This document shows positions 17,628-25,981 of a DNA stretch of 45,565 nucleotides, one piece after another. Positions within the stretch are counted from its first letter, which is position 1. Each line of letters starts with the position of its first letter. Below the pieces are notes generated by a model. The model was not told the DNA's origin. It did not search any database and worked only from the letters and a program-made list of their open reading frames with translations. Both the position numbers and the translations under genes were made by a program. The stretch lies in NCBI GenBank assembly GCA_000337115.1, contig AOIR01000058.1:58231-103795 (forward strand). The letters run 5' to 3'. The DNA is from Natrinema thermotolerans DSM 11552 (GTDB lineage Archaea > Halobacteriota > Halobacteria > Halobacteriales > Natrialbaceae).

Positions 17628-18590
17628 ATGCTCCCCGTCGGAGACGTCGCTTCGCTGATAGTCGGCGTTCTCGCTCTCTGGATCGGCGCTCGCTTCCTCG
17701 TGACCGGTGCCTCGCGGCTCGCCGGCGCGGCCGGGATCCCGGCGCTCGTCGTCGGGCTCACGGTGGTCGCCTTCGGCACGTCCGCGCCGGAGATCGTCGT
17801 CTCGACGGGGGCCGCCCTCGAGGGCCGGGGCGACGTCGCGGTCGGCAACGTCGTCGGCTCGAACGTGTTCAATCTGGGCGTGATCCTCGGGCTCGTCGCC
17901 GTCATCGCACCGTTTCGCGTGTCCGAGCCGCTGCTTCGCCGGGACGTACTGGCGATGGCCGCCTCGACGGCCATCGCGGTCGCCGTCCTCGCGAACGGCC
18001 TCGTCTCGCGGCTCGAAGGGGCCGTCCTCCTCGCGCTGCTGGCGGGCTATCTGGCGGCGCTCGTGATCGCGGTCAAGAACGGCGACGAGGCGGCCGAACC
18101 GACGGGCGACTCGAGCGGGGCGACCGACGGCGCCGGGCGGGACGTCTGGCTCGGCCTCGAGGTCGGCCGCACCGTGGCGGGACTCGCGATCGTGATCGTC
18201 GGCGGGCGCGTCCTGGTCGACGCCGCGGTCGGGCTGGCTCTCTCGGTGGGGATCTCCGAGTGGGTCATCGGCGCGACGATCGTCGCGGCCGGTACGTCGC
18301 TGCCGGAGCTGGTGACGTCCGTCGTAGCCGCCCGCCAGGGTGATACCGGAATCGCCGCGGGCAATGTCGTCGGCTCGAGCGTCTTCAACGTCCTCGGCGT
18401 ACTGGGACTGGCCGCCGCGGCTCGCCCGCTGGCCGTCGACCCGGCGGTCGTTCTCGCGCTCGGATGGCTCGCCGCCGTGACCGCGTTCGCAACGGTCGTC
18501 CTCGCGACGGGGCGGCAGCTGACCCGCCTCGAGGGGGCCGCGCTCGTCGCGTTCGGAACGGCCTACTGGGTCGTTAGCGCCATTCTCTGA
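17628..18590 (+). CDS. CaCA-family Ca2+/Na+ antiporter (YrbG type)
   Basis: Membrane exchanger of 320 residues built from two inverted alpha-repeats. The first has VAFGTSAPEIVVS and GNVVGSNVFNLGVILGL, the second AAGTSLPELVTSVVAARQG and GNVVGSSVFNVLGVLGL; these hold the cation-binding acidic residues. About ten helices are predicted, with a short hydrophilic acidic loop in the middle (about 150-170). It should expel calcium in exchange for sodium. The ATG at 17628 has a GTTTTTGC box about 31 bases before it. Divergent from the methyltransferase gene. Confidence 0.93.
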   Translation: MLPVGDVASLIVGVLALWIGARFLVTGASRLAGAAGIPALVVGLTVVAFGTSAPEIVVSTGAALEGRGDVAVGNVVGSNVFNLGVILGLVAVIAPFRVSEPLLRRDVLAMAASTAIAVAVLANGLVSRLEGAVLLALLAGYLAALVIAVKNGDEAAEPTGDSSGATDGAGRDVWLGLEVGRTVAGLAIVIVGGRVLVDAAVGLALSVGISEWVIGATIVAAGTSLPELVTSVVAARQGDTGIAAGNVVGSSVFNVLGVLGLAAAARPLAVDPAVVLALGWLAAVTAFATVVLATGRQLTRLEGAALVAFGTAYWVVSAIL

Positions 18591-18645
18591 GGCCGCGGCG
18601 TCGCCGATCGCTGAGACCGGACCGGGTGACACGAGTGTTAGCGAG

Positions 18646-18652
18646 TATATAT
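18646..18652 (+). promoter_or_regulatory. TATA box fixing the start of the GS-HQR-like gene
   Basis: TATATAT at 18646-18652 is centred about 29 bases before the ATG at 18678. An in-frame ATG at 18651 overlaps this box and therefore cannot be the start of a transcript made from it, so 18678 is the likely leaderless start. Confidence 0.65.
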
Positions 18653-18677
18653 GTGGGACACAGCCCTGAACGTGTGT

Positions 18678-19688
18678 ATGAACATGCTCGTCGACGGCGA
18701 GTGGCGAACCGACGCGTACGAGTCGACTGACGACGACGGCTCGTTCGAGCGCCAGACGACGCCGTTCCGCGACGAAATCCGCGACGACCCCGACGCCCGA
18801 TTCCAGCCCGAATCGGGCCGCTATCACCTCTACGTCTCCGCCGCCTGCCCGTGGGCCCACCGGACGCTCGTGACGCGGGCGCTGAAGGGCCTCGAGGACG
18901 CGATCTCGGTATCGATCGTCGATCCCTATCGGGGCGAGGACGGCTGGCAGTTCACCCCCGAGAAGGAGGGGTGTACGCGCGATCACGTCCACGACGCCGA
19001 CTACCTGCGCGAGCTATACGTAAACGCGGATCCGGACGCGACCTGTCGCGTTACGGTGCCGGTCCTCTGGGACACCGAGGAGGGGACGATCGTCAACAAC
19101 GAGTCCGAAGAGATCATGCGGATGCTCGACACCGAGTTCGACGAGTACGCGACTCGAGACGTGGACCTCTACCCCGAAGGCTACCGCGACGAGGTCGACC
19201 GGATCATCGACGAGATCTACGAGCCGATCAACAACGGCGTCTACCGGGCCGGCTTCGCGACGAAGCAGGGGCCCTACGACGAGGCGGTCGACGACCTCTT
19301 CGCGGCGCTCGACCACTGGGACGAGGTGCTTGCCGACCAGCGCTACCTCGCCGGCGACCGGCTAACCGAAGCCGATGTCGCGATGTTCACGACGCTCGTC
19401 CGGTTCGACAACGTCTATCACACGCACTTCATGTGTAACGTCCAGTACATCCGCGAGTACGACAACCTCTGGCCGTATTTGCGGGACCTCTACCGAACGC
19501 CCGGCGTCGCCGAGACGGTGAACATGGACCACATCAAGGAACACTACTACACGACCCACCCGGACGTCAACCCCAACCGGATCGTCGCTCGAGGGCCGGA
19601 TCTCGACTTCGAAAAATCACACGACCGCGACGACCTCCCCGGCGGCCCGCCGTCGGATCTGGTCGCGGCCGCCAGCGCCGACGACTAG
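18678..19688 (+). CDS. S-glutathionyl-hydroquinone-reductase-like protein (Xi-class GST)
   Basis: Protein of 336 residues with the Xi-class signature AACPWAHRTL, where C57 is the catalytic cysteine, and the conserved VDPYRGEDGWQF and VPVLWDTEEGTIVNNES segments. The C-terminal GST helical domain includes FMCNVQYIREYDNLWPYLRDLY and the family tail around YYTTHPDVNPNRIV. In bacteria, plants and fungi such enzymes reduce glutathionyl-quinones. Haloarchaea are not known to make glutathione, so another low-molecular thiol, perhaps gamma-glutamylcysteine, is the likely substrate moiety. Promoter placement selects this start. Single gene. Confidence 0.9.
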   Translation: MNMLVDGEWRTDAYESTDDDGSFERQTTPFRDEIRDDPDARFQPESGRYHLYVSAACPWAHRTLVTRALKGLEDAISVSIVDPYRGEDGWQFTPEKEGCTRDHVHDADYLRELYVNADPDATCRVTVPVLWDTEEGTIVNNESEEIMRMLDTEFDEYATRDVDLYPEGYRDEVDRIIDEIYEPINNGVYRAGFATKQGPYDEAVDDLFAALDHWDEVLADQRYLAGDRLTEADVAMFTTLVRFDNVYHTHFMCNVQYIREYDNLWPYLRDLYRTPGVAETVNMDHIKEHYYTTHPDVNPNRIVARGPDLDFEKSHDRDDLPGGPPSDLVAAASADD

Positions 19689-19721
19689 GTCGTCCTCGAG
19701 CAGAAGAACGATCTCGCGGCG

Positions 19722-20045
19722 TCAGGACTCCGCAGTCGCCTGTTCGGTTTCGTCCTCGGATTCGGCATCGTCGGCCTCGGTGGCTTCCGTTTCGGCCGCC
19801 GCGAGTTCCGCGTCGGCGGCGGCCGCACGGTCATCGGGGGTACGGCCGGTGTCGCGCCGCCAGTCCTCGAAGCTGTGGCCGAACTCCTCCTCGGCGACGA
19901 ACACTTTCCAGAGGATCCAGACCGGGACCAGGACCGGGATCAGTGGAAGCAAGACGATCACGAGTACCGCGGCCATGATATAGCCGAACAGGGACATCTG
20001 GGTGTTGGGCCCGTATCCCGTCGACTCGGACACCTTGACTGACAT
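19722..20045 (-). CDS. Small membrane-anchored haloarchaeal protein (DUF7535-like)
   Basis: A 107-residue protein. A short N-terminal segment (SVKVSESTGYGPNTQMSLFG) precedes one long hydrophobic stretch (about 22-46) rich in Val, Leu and Pro. An amphipathic region (VFVAEEEFGHSFEDWRRDTGR) and a strongly acidic, Ala/Glu/Asp-rich tail (75-107) follow. The N-terminus and helix resemble a haloarchaeal family I recall as DUF7535; the number is uncertain and no function is known. Start at ATG 20045. Confidence 0.6.
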   Translation of the reverse strand: MSVKVSESTGYGPNTQMSLFGYIMAAVLVIVLLPLIPVLVPVWILWKVFVAEEEFGHSFEDWRRDTGRTPDDRAAAADAELAAAETEATEADDAESEDETEQATAES

Positions 20046-20110
20046 ATGGGTTCGTACGAACGTACCGGTGTTCGGTCTTTCGATTCGTCGGGTTCGTTGC
20101 CGTGGCTGTG

Positions 20111-20887
20111 CTAGTCGCCGGTCAGCACCACCTCGGCGTCGTCCTGCGGTCGATACGACAGCGCCTGCATGGTCTCGGACAGCGAGAGGAACCGCTCGGC
20201 GTTGTCGGAGATGCCGTGGGCGATCAGGGGAGCCCCCTCGAGCGTCGCCGTCGCGGCCGCGTTGAGCAGTCGCCGGCAGTCGCCGGGGCTGAGCCACATC
20301 GCGCGGGCGTAGCGCTCGCCGGCCCCGTCGCGGTCACGGCACTCCGCGCGGAGTTCGTCGCGGGTGAGCAGCCAGCCGATCCGGAGGTTCACTACGTCGA
20401 ACCCGTGGCGCTTCGCGTAGTAGGACCCCATCGACTCGCCGAAGACCTTCGTGACGCCGTAGTAGGTGTCGGGATCGGTCGGATCCGACGGCCGAACGAT
20501 CTCGGGGCTGCCGACCGTCGACTCCGGGCGGCTCTCCGAGACGGTGTTTTTCATGTTGACCGCGTGGTTCGAACTCGCAAAGACCACGCGCTCGAGGTCG
20601 TTCTCCGCCGCGGCCTCGAAAGCGTTGTAGACGCCGTCGACGTTCGGTTCGCGTACCTCGTCCCACTCGGCCCGCGGGGAGGGGTTAGCCGCGAGGTGAA
20701 TCAGGACGTCCTGACCCGCGAGCGCGTCGCTGAACGCGTCGTAATCGGCGATCTCGATCGGTTCGGACTCGAGGTCGTCGGTCTCGCTGTGGGTAAACAA
20801 CGCGAGGTCGTGATCGCCGTCGGAGAACGCGGCGATTGCCTCCCGGCCGACGTTGCCCGCCGCGCCGGTGATGGCGATGTTCGTCAT
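20111..20887 (-). CDS. NAD-dependent extended SDR, Azf/uronate-dehydrogenase-like
   Basis: A 258-residue Rossmann oxidoreductase. The NAD loop TGAAGNVG is at 7-14, the catalytic Ser in FASSNHAV (103-110), and Y143-x3-K147 in YYGVTKVFGES. FASSNHAV and the RIGWLL segment place it close to the group containing the haloarchaeal glucose-6-phosphate dehydrogenase Azf and bacterial uronate dehydrogenases rather than true UDP-sugar epimerases. The substrate is probably a sugar or sugar phosphate oxidised at C1; which one cannot be told from sequence. Start at ATG 20887. Single gene, same strand as its neighbours but with 65-176 base gaps. Confidence 0.8.
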   Translation of the reverse strand: MTNIAITGAAGNVGREAIAAFSDGDHDLALFTHSETDDLESEPIEIADYDAFSDALAGQDVLIHLAANPSPRAEWDEVREPNVDGVYNAFEAAAENDLERVVFASSNHAVNMKNTVSESRPESTVGSPEIVRPSDPTDPDTYYGVTKVFGESMGSYYAKRHGFDVVNLRIGWLLTRDELRAECRDRDGAGERYARAMWLSPGDCRRLLNAAATATLEGAPLIAHGISDNAERFLSLSETMQALSYRPQDDAEVVLTGD

Positions 20888-21005
20888 ACGGAAGCGACGG
20901 TGACCGGCGCAAAATAGGTCGGGCCGGCGTCTTCTTGCCTAGCCGTGTGCGCCATTGCGATAGGTAATCCGGACGCCGGAGACGCGGACACGACGACCTC
21001 GATTC

Positions 21006-21032
21006 CCGCCCGCCGGGGGATCGATCGGGCGG
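21006..21032. terminator. Hairpin downstream of the MDR dehydrogenase gene
   Basis: CCGCCCG (21006-21012) and CGGGCGG (21026-21032) pair around a 13-base loop, about 30 bases past the stop of the minus-strand dehydrogenase. It could be a terminator or 3'-end processing signal. Confidence 0.35.
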
Positions 21033-21063
21033 CAGGAACGCGTCGGCGGTCGGTACTGTGGTG

Positions 21064-22077
21064 TTACGGCTCGACGACGATCTTGCCGACGCTCTCCCGG
21101 TCTTGCATCGCCGCGAAGGCCGCGTCGGTGTCCGCGAGCGCGTACGTCTCGTCGATCTCGGGCTCGAGATCCCCGTCGGCGGTCAGCTCGACGAGCCGCC
21201 GGAGGTCGTCCTGGGTCCCCATCGTGGAGCCGACGATGCGTTTGTGACCCAGAAAGAGGCTCGCGATATCGATCGTCGACTCGCCGCCCGCCGTGCGACC
21301 GCAGATCGCCATCGTCCCGCCGCGTCGCATGACCGACTGGCCGAGCCGCGTGAACTCGCCGCCGAGGTGGTTGATCACCGCGTCCGGCTCGCCGATCCGC
21401 TCGACCGCCGTGCGGATCTCGTCGACGTCGGCCGATTCGACGCCGTGATCGAGGCCGAGTTCGCGCACTCGCTCGAGCTTCGACGCCGACGTCGACGTGC
21501 CGATGGTTTCGGCACCGAACACGGCCGACAGCTGAACCGCCGCGACGCCAACGCCGCCGGTCGCGCCGGGGACGAACACGAGGTCGCCGGGGCCGACCTC
21601 GGCCCGGCGGAGCATGTGGAAGGCGGTCATGTAGGCCGTCGGGATCGCGGCGGCGGTCGTCGCGTCGACGCCGTCGGGCAGCGGGATAAGCCGGTCGCCT
21701 TCGACGCACGCCGTCTCGGCCAGCCCGCCGTGATAGAGCGAGAACCGCTCGCAGGTGTTTTCCGGCCCCTCGCGGCAGAACCGACACTCGCCGCAGGTCT
21801 CGTTCGGACAGAGAACGACTCGGTCGCCGGGCTCGACGCCTCGAACGCCGTCACCGACCTCGCTGACGACGCCGGCCACGTCCAGCCCCGTGACGAACGG
21901 CAGATCGTCGGCGTCGACCATCGCCGAGTCCCCCTCGAGGATCCAGAGGTCGTGGCGGTTGATCGCGCAGGCCGCGACGTCGACGGTGGCTTCGCCCGGG
22001 CCGGGCTCGGGCTCGTCGCGCTCGATCGTCCTCACTCCCTCGGGTCCGCTCAGTTCGGTGAAGGCTGCGGCTCGCAT
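21064..22077 (-). CDS. Zinc-type MDR alcohol dehydrogenase-family protein
   Basis: A medium-chain dehydrogenase of 337 residues with a GroES-like N-terminal half and a Rossmann C-terminal half (VPGATGGVGVAAVQL, about 175-189). The structural zinc lobe is intact (C95, C98, C101, C109 in CGECRFC...TC). The catalytic-zinc cysteine is not present: the usual position reads INRHDLWILEG (39-49), and the GHE motif reads GLDVAG. Such proteins are often quinone or enoyl reductases rather than alcohol dehydrogenases. Start at ATG 22077, although the frame stays open upstream across the divergent ferredoxin gene. Confidence 0.85.
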   Translation of the reverse strand: MRAAAFTELSGPEGVRTIERDEPEPGPGEATVDVAACAINRHDLWILEGDSAMVDADDLPFVTGLDVAGVVSEVGDGVRGVEPGDRVVLCPNETCGECRFCREGPENTCERFSLYHGGLAETACVEGDRLIPLPDGVDATTAAAIPTAYMTAFHMLRRAEVGPGDLVFVPGATGGVGVAAVQLSAVFGAETIGTSTSASKLERVRELGLDHGVESADVDEIRTAVERIGEPDAVINHLGGEFTRLGQSVMRRGGTMAICGRTAGGESTIDIASLFLGHKRIVGSTMGTQDDLRRLVELTADGDLEPEIDETYALADTDAAFAAMQDRESVGKIVVEP

Positions 22078-22142
22078 CGAGTTTCGGATCGATCCCGAGG
22101 ACAAAGACCCTAGGGAAGGCGGAACCCCACGTCGAGCGCGGA

Positions 22143-22164
22143 TCGGCGGGCTTGGGACCGCCGA
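22143..22164. promoter_or_regulatory. Inverted repeat in a divergent promoter region
   Basis: TCGGCGG (22143-22149) and CCGCCGA (22158-22164) flank an 8-base loop between the divergent MDR dehydrogenase (start 22077) and ferredoxin (start 22201) genes. The position allows an operator role, but GC-rich repeats arise easily here. Confidence 0.3.
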
Positions 22165-22200
22165 CCCAGCCCTTTTTCGCTGCCGGCCGTAGGTGTACCC

Positions 22201-22575
22201 GTGACAGCGCCCACGACGTGGGAGGTTGAACTCCGCGTCCCCGACGACGCCGACCTCGAGGCAGCCGGCAAGTCCCGGACCATCGACGTCCGCGCGGACG
22301 AGGCGATCCTCGCGGCGGCCCGCCGGGCGGGGCTGTGGCTCTCCGCGGACTGCCAGCAGGGGTGGTGTATCACCTGCGGCGCGCGACTGCTCGAGGGTGA
22401 AGTCGACCACAGCGACGCGAAGCGGTACTACCCCGAAGACGAGGCCGAGAACTTCGTGTTGACCTGCGTGGCCCAGCCCCGCGCCGACTGCGTTATCCTG
22501 GTCGAACAGTACGACGAACTGCTTCGCCATCGGGCCGACCACGACAGGCCGCCGGGACGGTCGAAACTTGGCTAG
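22201..22575 (+). CDS. Plant-type 2Fe-2S ferredoxin
   Basis: A 124-residue electron carrier. The 2Fe-2S ligands are C51, C56 and C59 in DCQQGWCITC (C-x4-C-x2-C) and C89 in VLTCVAQP. The N-terminal beta-grasp (WEVELRVPDDADLEA, TIDVRADEAILAAARRAG) matches chloroplast-type ferredoxins, and the tail is basic and acidic without domains. It starts with GTG at 22201; no ATG precedes the fold. It lacks the acidic insertion seen in the main haloarchaeal ferredoxin, so it is probably a specialised copy serving a particular oxygenase or reductase. Confidence 0.9.
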   Translation: MTAPTTWEVELRVPDDADLEAAGKSRTIDVRADEAILAAARRAGLWLSADCQQGWCITCGARLLEGEVDHSDAKRYYPEDEAENFVLTCVAQPRADCVILVEQYDELLRHRADHDRPPGRSKLG

Positions 22576-22662
22576 CCGAGGGGCGACGGCGGTCCGTCCG
22601 GATCCGACCGACCCGGCGACTGCCCGCCGAACGTTTTCGGCCCCCGCGATTGACCGCCCGGT

Positions 22663-23097
22663 ATGACCGAGCCGCGGTTTACCGCCGTCCTGCTCTCCGA
22701 CGGCGACTGTCCGTTCTGTTCGGCCGCCTCGACCGCCGTCCGGCAGCTCGAGTCAGTCGGCGTCGTCTCGTGGTCGGAGCCGGCCGCACAGGCTTTTCTC
22801 GAGGCCCAGTTCGGCGAGACGCCGTTCGCGCTCTTTTTGGCGGATTGCGAGGCCGGGACGGTCTGGGCGGGTCGTGCGGCGGCGACCGAGCTGTGCGAGC
22901 GGGCGGGGATGCCGGTGCTGGTTCGGGACATCGTCGGCGAGAACTACGAGCGACTCGCGGACGCCGTGCAGGTCGTCTCGGGGACCGACCGCGAGATCGA
23001 ACCCTACCACGACGCGTATCCGATGGCCAGCGACGCCGCGGCGCTGTTCGACGAACTGGCGGCTAGCGCGGGCCGGACGCACGTGCCCGGAACCTGA
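22663..23097 (+). CDS. DCC-type (DUF393-like) CxxC protein
   Basis: A 144-residue thioredoxin-like protein. The motif LLSDGDCPFCSAAS (C16, C19) follows the D-x-D-C-x-x-C pattern of the DCC thiol-disulfide oxidoreductase family, and the second half has FALFLADCEAGTVWAGRAAATEL. The partner substrate is unknown. Start at ATG 22663, 87 bases after the ferredoxin, so the two could share a transcript. Confidence 0.7.
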   Translation: MTEPRFTAVLLSDGDCPFCSAASTAVRQLESVGVVSWSEPAAQAFLEAQFGETPFALFLADCEAGTVWAGRAAATELCERAGMPVLVRDIVGENYERLADAVQVVSGTDREIEPYHDAYPMASDAAALFDELAASAGRTHVPGT

Positions 23098-23157
23098 GCG
23101 CCCCTCGAGGCGAGCCGGCGGTTCGCCGACCGATGGGGCGCTCGAGCCCCGCAGGGA

Positions 23158-24549
23158 CTACACGTCGATCGTTCCCCGCATGGAGTTGGGGTGGACCTGA
23201 CAGTAGTACGCAGCCATCTCGGCGCTGGCGGTGAATGTAACCGACTGGGTCGCCCCTTCTTCCCCGAGCAGGTCCGTCTCGAGTACGTCCTCCCCCGACT
23301 CGTCTTCGATCGCGAAATTGTGCTGGAGACCGTCGCCGTTCTCCCAGACGAGGGTGTACTCGGTCCCCGCCTCGAGCGACAGGGTCGGGTTTTCGGTCCC
23401 CGCGATGGTATCGGGTGCGGCTCCCTGCCAGCCGGACGTCTCACCGACGAGGCGGATGTCGGCCTGTGTGTCGGTGCCGTCGTCCCCATCTGCCGGCGTC
23501 TCGCCGCCGTCGCCGGGGAACTCCCAGTCCGCGAACGGCCCCTCGACGATCTCGTCCTGTTCCCACATCGCGTGGATAAACGGTTGAGTCTCGCCGTTCG
23601 GGAGTTCGAACGCGGTCGGTACCGGATCGTAGACGGGCCCGTCGGGTGTCGGCCTGATCGGCAAGACGACGCCGTGGGTGTGGTGGATCTGTCCGGCGAT
23701 CGTCTCCGCGGGCGCGAGCGGCAGCTCCTCGTCGAGGACCATCCGATACCGTTCGTCACGCACCGTCGCAGTCGTCATGAAGTGGACGACGCGCATCCCC
23801 TCCTCGGTGGCCCGCTCGCCGTTGACCTCGAGGTGGCCGACGCCCCAGGACGCGCCGTAGGTGTAGACCTGCGGGAACAGCGGTGAGCCGGTCCCCGTGA
23901 TGCCGTGCAGCGAGCTGCCGGTCAACACGCCGCCGCCGGTCTCGTAGCCGGGGATCGGCGGCTGGATGACGTGATCGTGGTCGATCCTGTACTCGTTACC
24001 CGCCGGATCGGTGAACTGCGCCTCGAGGGCGACCGTATCGGTCGTCTCGCCCGGCGCGCCGGGGAGATCGTACGGCTGGTGATCTTCGTAGGTGATCTCG
24101 AACGAACCGCTGGTAACCTCGGCCTCGTCGCTGTACAGCGTCGGCTCGGTCAGTCGCTGCTGGGCGATCGAGTCGTCGTCCGCGATCGGTTCGCGGGCCT
24201 CGTCGGGTGCGGCGACGAGAAAGGGAAGGTCCGCGAGGAGTCCCGGCACTGACTCACCGAGCGGCGAGGGGAGCCCCCGGGCCTGTTCGATTCGTGCCTC
24301 GAGGAGGTCGGTCCCGCGTCGCGGGTTTTCCGCGGTTCCGAACACCGACGGACTCAGTCGCCGCTCGCCGGGCAACACCCAGTAGACGGCGTCGCCCGGC
24401 TCCTGTCTGGCGGTGACGGTCACTTCGGGGTCGTCGCCCTCGTCGCCTTCGCCGTCGGATTGGGTCGCGCCGACGCCGGACGCGCTCGCGAGTCCGCCGA
24501 TCGCTGCTATCGTCCCTAGTTCGAGGAATCGCCGTCGTGATGACGCCAT
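23158..24549 (-). CDS. Tat-exported protein: His-rich domain plus cupredoxin domain
   Basis: Protein of 463 residues. The Tat signal (SSRRRFLELGTIAAIGGL) precedes an acidic linker, a domain of about 300 residues that I do not recognise, and a plastocyanin/halocyanin-like domain (about 363-463). Type 1 copper ligands are visible as H410 (LQHNF), C450, H453 and M457 (YYCQVHPNSM). The middle domain is rich in histidines within recurring hydrophobic settings (DHDHVIQ, VVHFMTT, IHHTHGVVL, FIHAMW), suggesting a second metal site. It should act outside the membrane in electron or copper handling. The ATG at 24549 has a leaderless-type promoter. Confidence 0.8.
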   Translation of the reverse strand: MASSRRRFLELGTIAAIGGLASASGVGATQSDGEGDEGDDPEVTVTARQEPGDAVYWVLPGERRLSPSVFGTAENPRRGTDLLEARIEQARGLPSPLGESVPGLLADLPFLVAAPDEAREPIADDDSIAQQRLTEPTLYSDEAEVTSGSFEITYEDHQPYDLPGAPGETTDTVALEAQFTDPAGNEYRIDHDHVIQPPIPGYETGGGVLTGSSLHGITGTGSPLFPQVYTYGASWGVGHLEVNGERATEEGMRVVHFMTTATVRDERYRMVLDEELPLAPAETIAGQIHHTHGVVLPIRPTPDGPVYDPVPTAFELPNGETQPFIHAMWEQDEIVEGPFADWEFPGDGGETPADGDDGTDTQADIRLVGETSGWQGAAPDTIAGTENPTLSLEAGTEYTLVWENGDGLQHNFAIEDESGEDVLETDLLGEEGATQSVTFTASAEMAAYYCQVHPNSMRGTIDV

Positions 24550-24570
24550 AGCAATCGGACACCGAGGGTG

Positions 24571-24580
24571 TGGATAAAGC
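24571..24580 (-). promoter_or_regulatory. TATA box of the cupredoxin-fusion gene
   Basis: On the minus strand GCTTTATCC (24572-24580) is centred about 27 bases before the ATG at 24549, the spacing expected for a leaderless haloarchaeal transcript. Confidence 0.6.
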
Positions 24581-24697
24581 CCGACCCGGTGGTGTATCCC
24601 GGTCGAATAGCCATCGCTGCTGAAATCGAAGGGACGTGGACAATCACGGTGAGCGAGATAGCGGCGACCGTCCGCGGCTAGCCGCGTTCGCGGACGC

Positions 24698-25981
24698 TCA
24701 GTCGCGTCCGGGTGCGGGCTCGGGCAAGGCCCGCCGTTCTCGAGGCGGCACGAGGTAGTTCGCCCGGTTCGCGACGGTGATGTACTGGAGGATGCCGTTG
24801 TTCGTTCGCCGGCCGACCGAGCCGTCGGTGAGGTCGCCGCCGGTCATCGCCGTCCGGGTCGTCACGAAGTCGTCGATCGAGCGCTGCAGCGAGAGGAAGT
24901 GAAGGCCAGCCCGGTCGTCGTCGGTCGAGTCGAAGTCCCGTCGGAGGACGATCGGCTCTCCGTCTTCGCGGGCGCGAGCGGTCTTCTGTGCGTGGCCGAC
25001 GGTCCCCTTCCGCCGGGCAGCCTCGTCGGCCGCGTCGGCGACCTCGGTCACCCGACTCGAGTCACCGAGGTTGTGGCCGGCCCCTTCAACGAGCCCCTCC
25101 TCTGCGTGGGTCGGGGAGAACATCTTGGCGACGCGTTGCTCGCGGCTGTCCTGCTCGTACCACTGCTGGAGATGCAGGTTGAGCTTCGAAAGGTGGATCG
25201 TGGTCCCGCCGGCGAACGGCCCCTCGTCGATCGTTACGCGATCCTCGCTGGCCTGCGTGCGCCGGAAGCCGGACTTGAAGCCCATGAACATCGGCGCGTC
25301 CTCGGGGACCGGTTCGCCGTCGGGGATGCCGGCGACGCCCGACTGTTTCTCGGCCGGGAGCCCGCGGCCGATAAACCCCGTTCGGCGTTCGGCGATCTCG
25401 AATACCCCTTCGAGCGTACCCTCGACCGCGAGGCCGTTCAGGTCCGAGAGTTCGCCCTTCAGCGCCTCTTCGGCGCTCAAGGTGACGTGGCCGTAGTCGC
25501 TGGCCAGATGTACCAGCGCGTCGTACTCGTCGAGGGCGGGGTCTTCCAGCGCGGTCAGGGGCTCGGGATCGGGCAGTTCGACCCCCTCGAGGTCGCTCTC
25601 GAACCGGTCGAAGTACGCGGGGCCGTAGCCGACGGTAAAGGCGAGCCCCTCGTTGCCCCGTTTGTAGGCCCGCTCGAGCGTTTGGAACGCGGCCTCGAGC
25701 TGGTCGCGCTCCTCGGCGGCGTCGGCGGGGCCGTCGCCGACGTACTCGAGGGCCAGCAGGAGGTGGTGGCGGGGCGGTACGTCGTTGCCGTGGTCGTCCG
25801 TCGAGAGGAACTCGTTCCAGGCGTGCTGTCGGGTCGGGAGTTCGTCGGGCGTGAGGACGGCCTGTGGGACGTCCTCGCGCTCCTCGCGCTGGAGACACGC
25901 GGCAAGCCCAGCGGCACCGCCGACGGCGACGGCGCGTTTGACGAACTCGCGACGCGGGAGTCCGCGGTCCGACCTGTCCAT
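24698..25981 (-). CDS. Tat lipoprotein related to Dyp-type peroxidases
   Basis: Protein of 427 residues. The signal PRREFVKRAVAVGGAAGLAAC has twin arginines and a lipobox ending at C29, so it should be lipid-anchored outside the membrane. The body follows the Dyp-peroxidase plan. GFKSG (234-238) lies where Dyp enzymes have GxxDG, then AGGTTIHLSKLNLHLQQW, a GHAQKTAR segment with H330 where the heme-ligand His sits, and GLHFLSLQRSIDDFV (359-373). The catalytic Asp is thus replaced by Ser while the His is kept. I recall such haloarchaeal proteins as DUF7405. Start at ATG 25981. It is followed on the same strand by the cupredoxin protein, 148 bases away. Confidence 0.72.
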   Translation of the reverse strand: MDRSDRGLPRREFVKRAVAVGGAAGLAACLQREEREDVPQAVLTPDELPTRQHAWNEFLSTDDHGNDVPPRHHLLLALEYVGDGPADAAEERDQLEAAFQTLERAYKRGNEGLAFTVGYGPAYFDRFESDLEGVELPDPEPLTALEDPALDEYDALVHLASDYGHVTLSAEEALKGELSDLNGLAVEGTLEGVFEIAERRTGFIGRGLPAEKQSGVAGIPDGEPVPEDAPMFMGFKSGFRRTQASEDRVTIDEGPFAGGTTIHLSKLNLHLQQWYEQDSREQRVAKMFSPTHAEEGLVEGAGHNLGDSSRVTEVADAADEAARRKGTVGHAQKTARAREDGEPIVLRRDFDSTDDDRAGLHFLSLQRSIDDFVTTRTAMTGGDLTDGSVGRRTNNGILQYITVANRANYLVPPRERRALPEPAPGRD

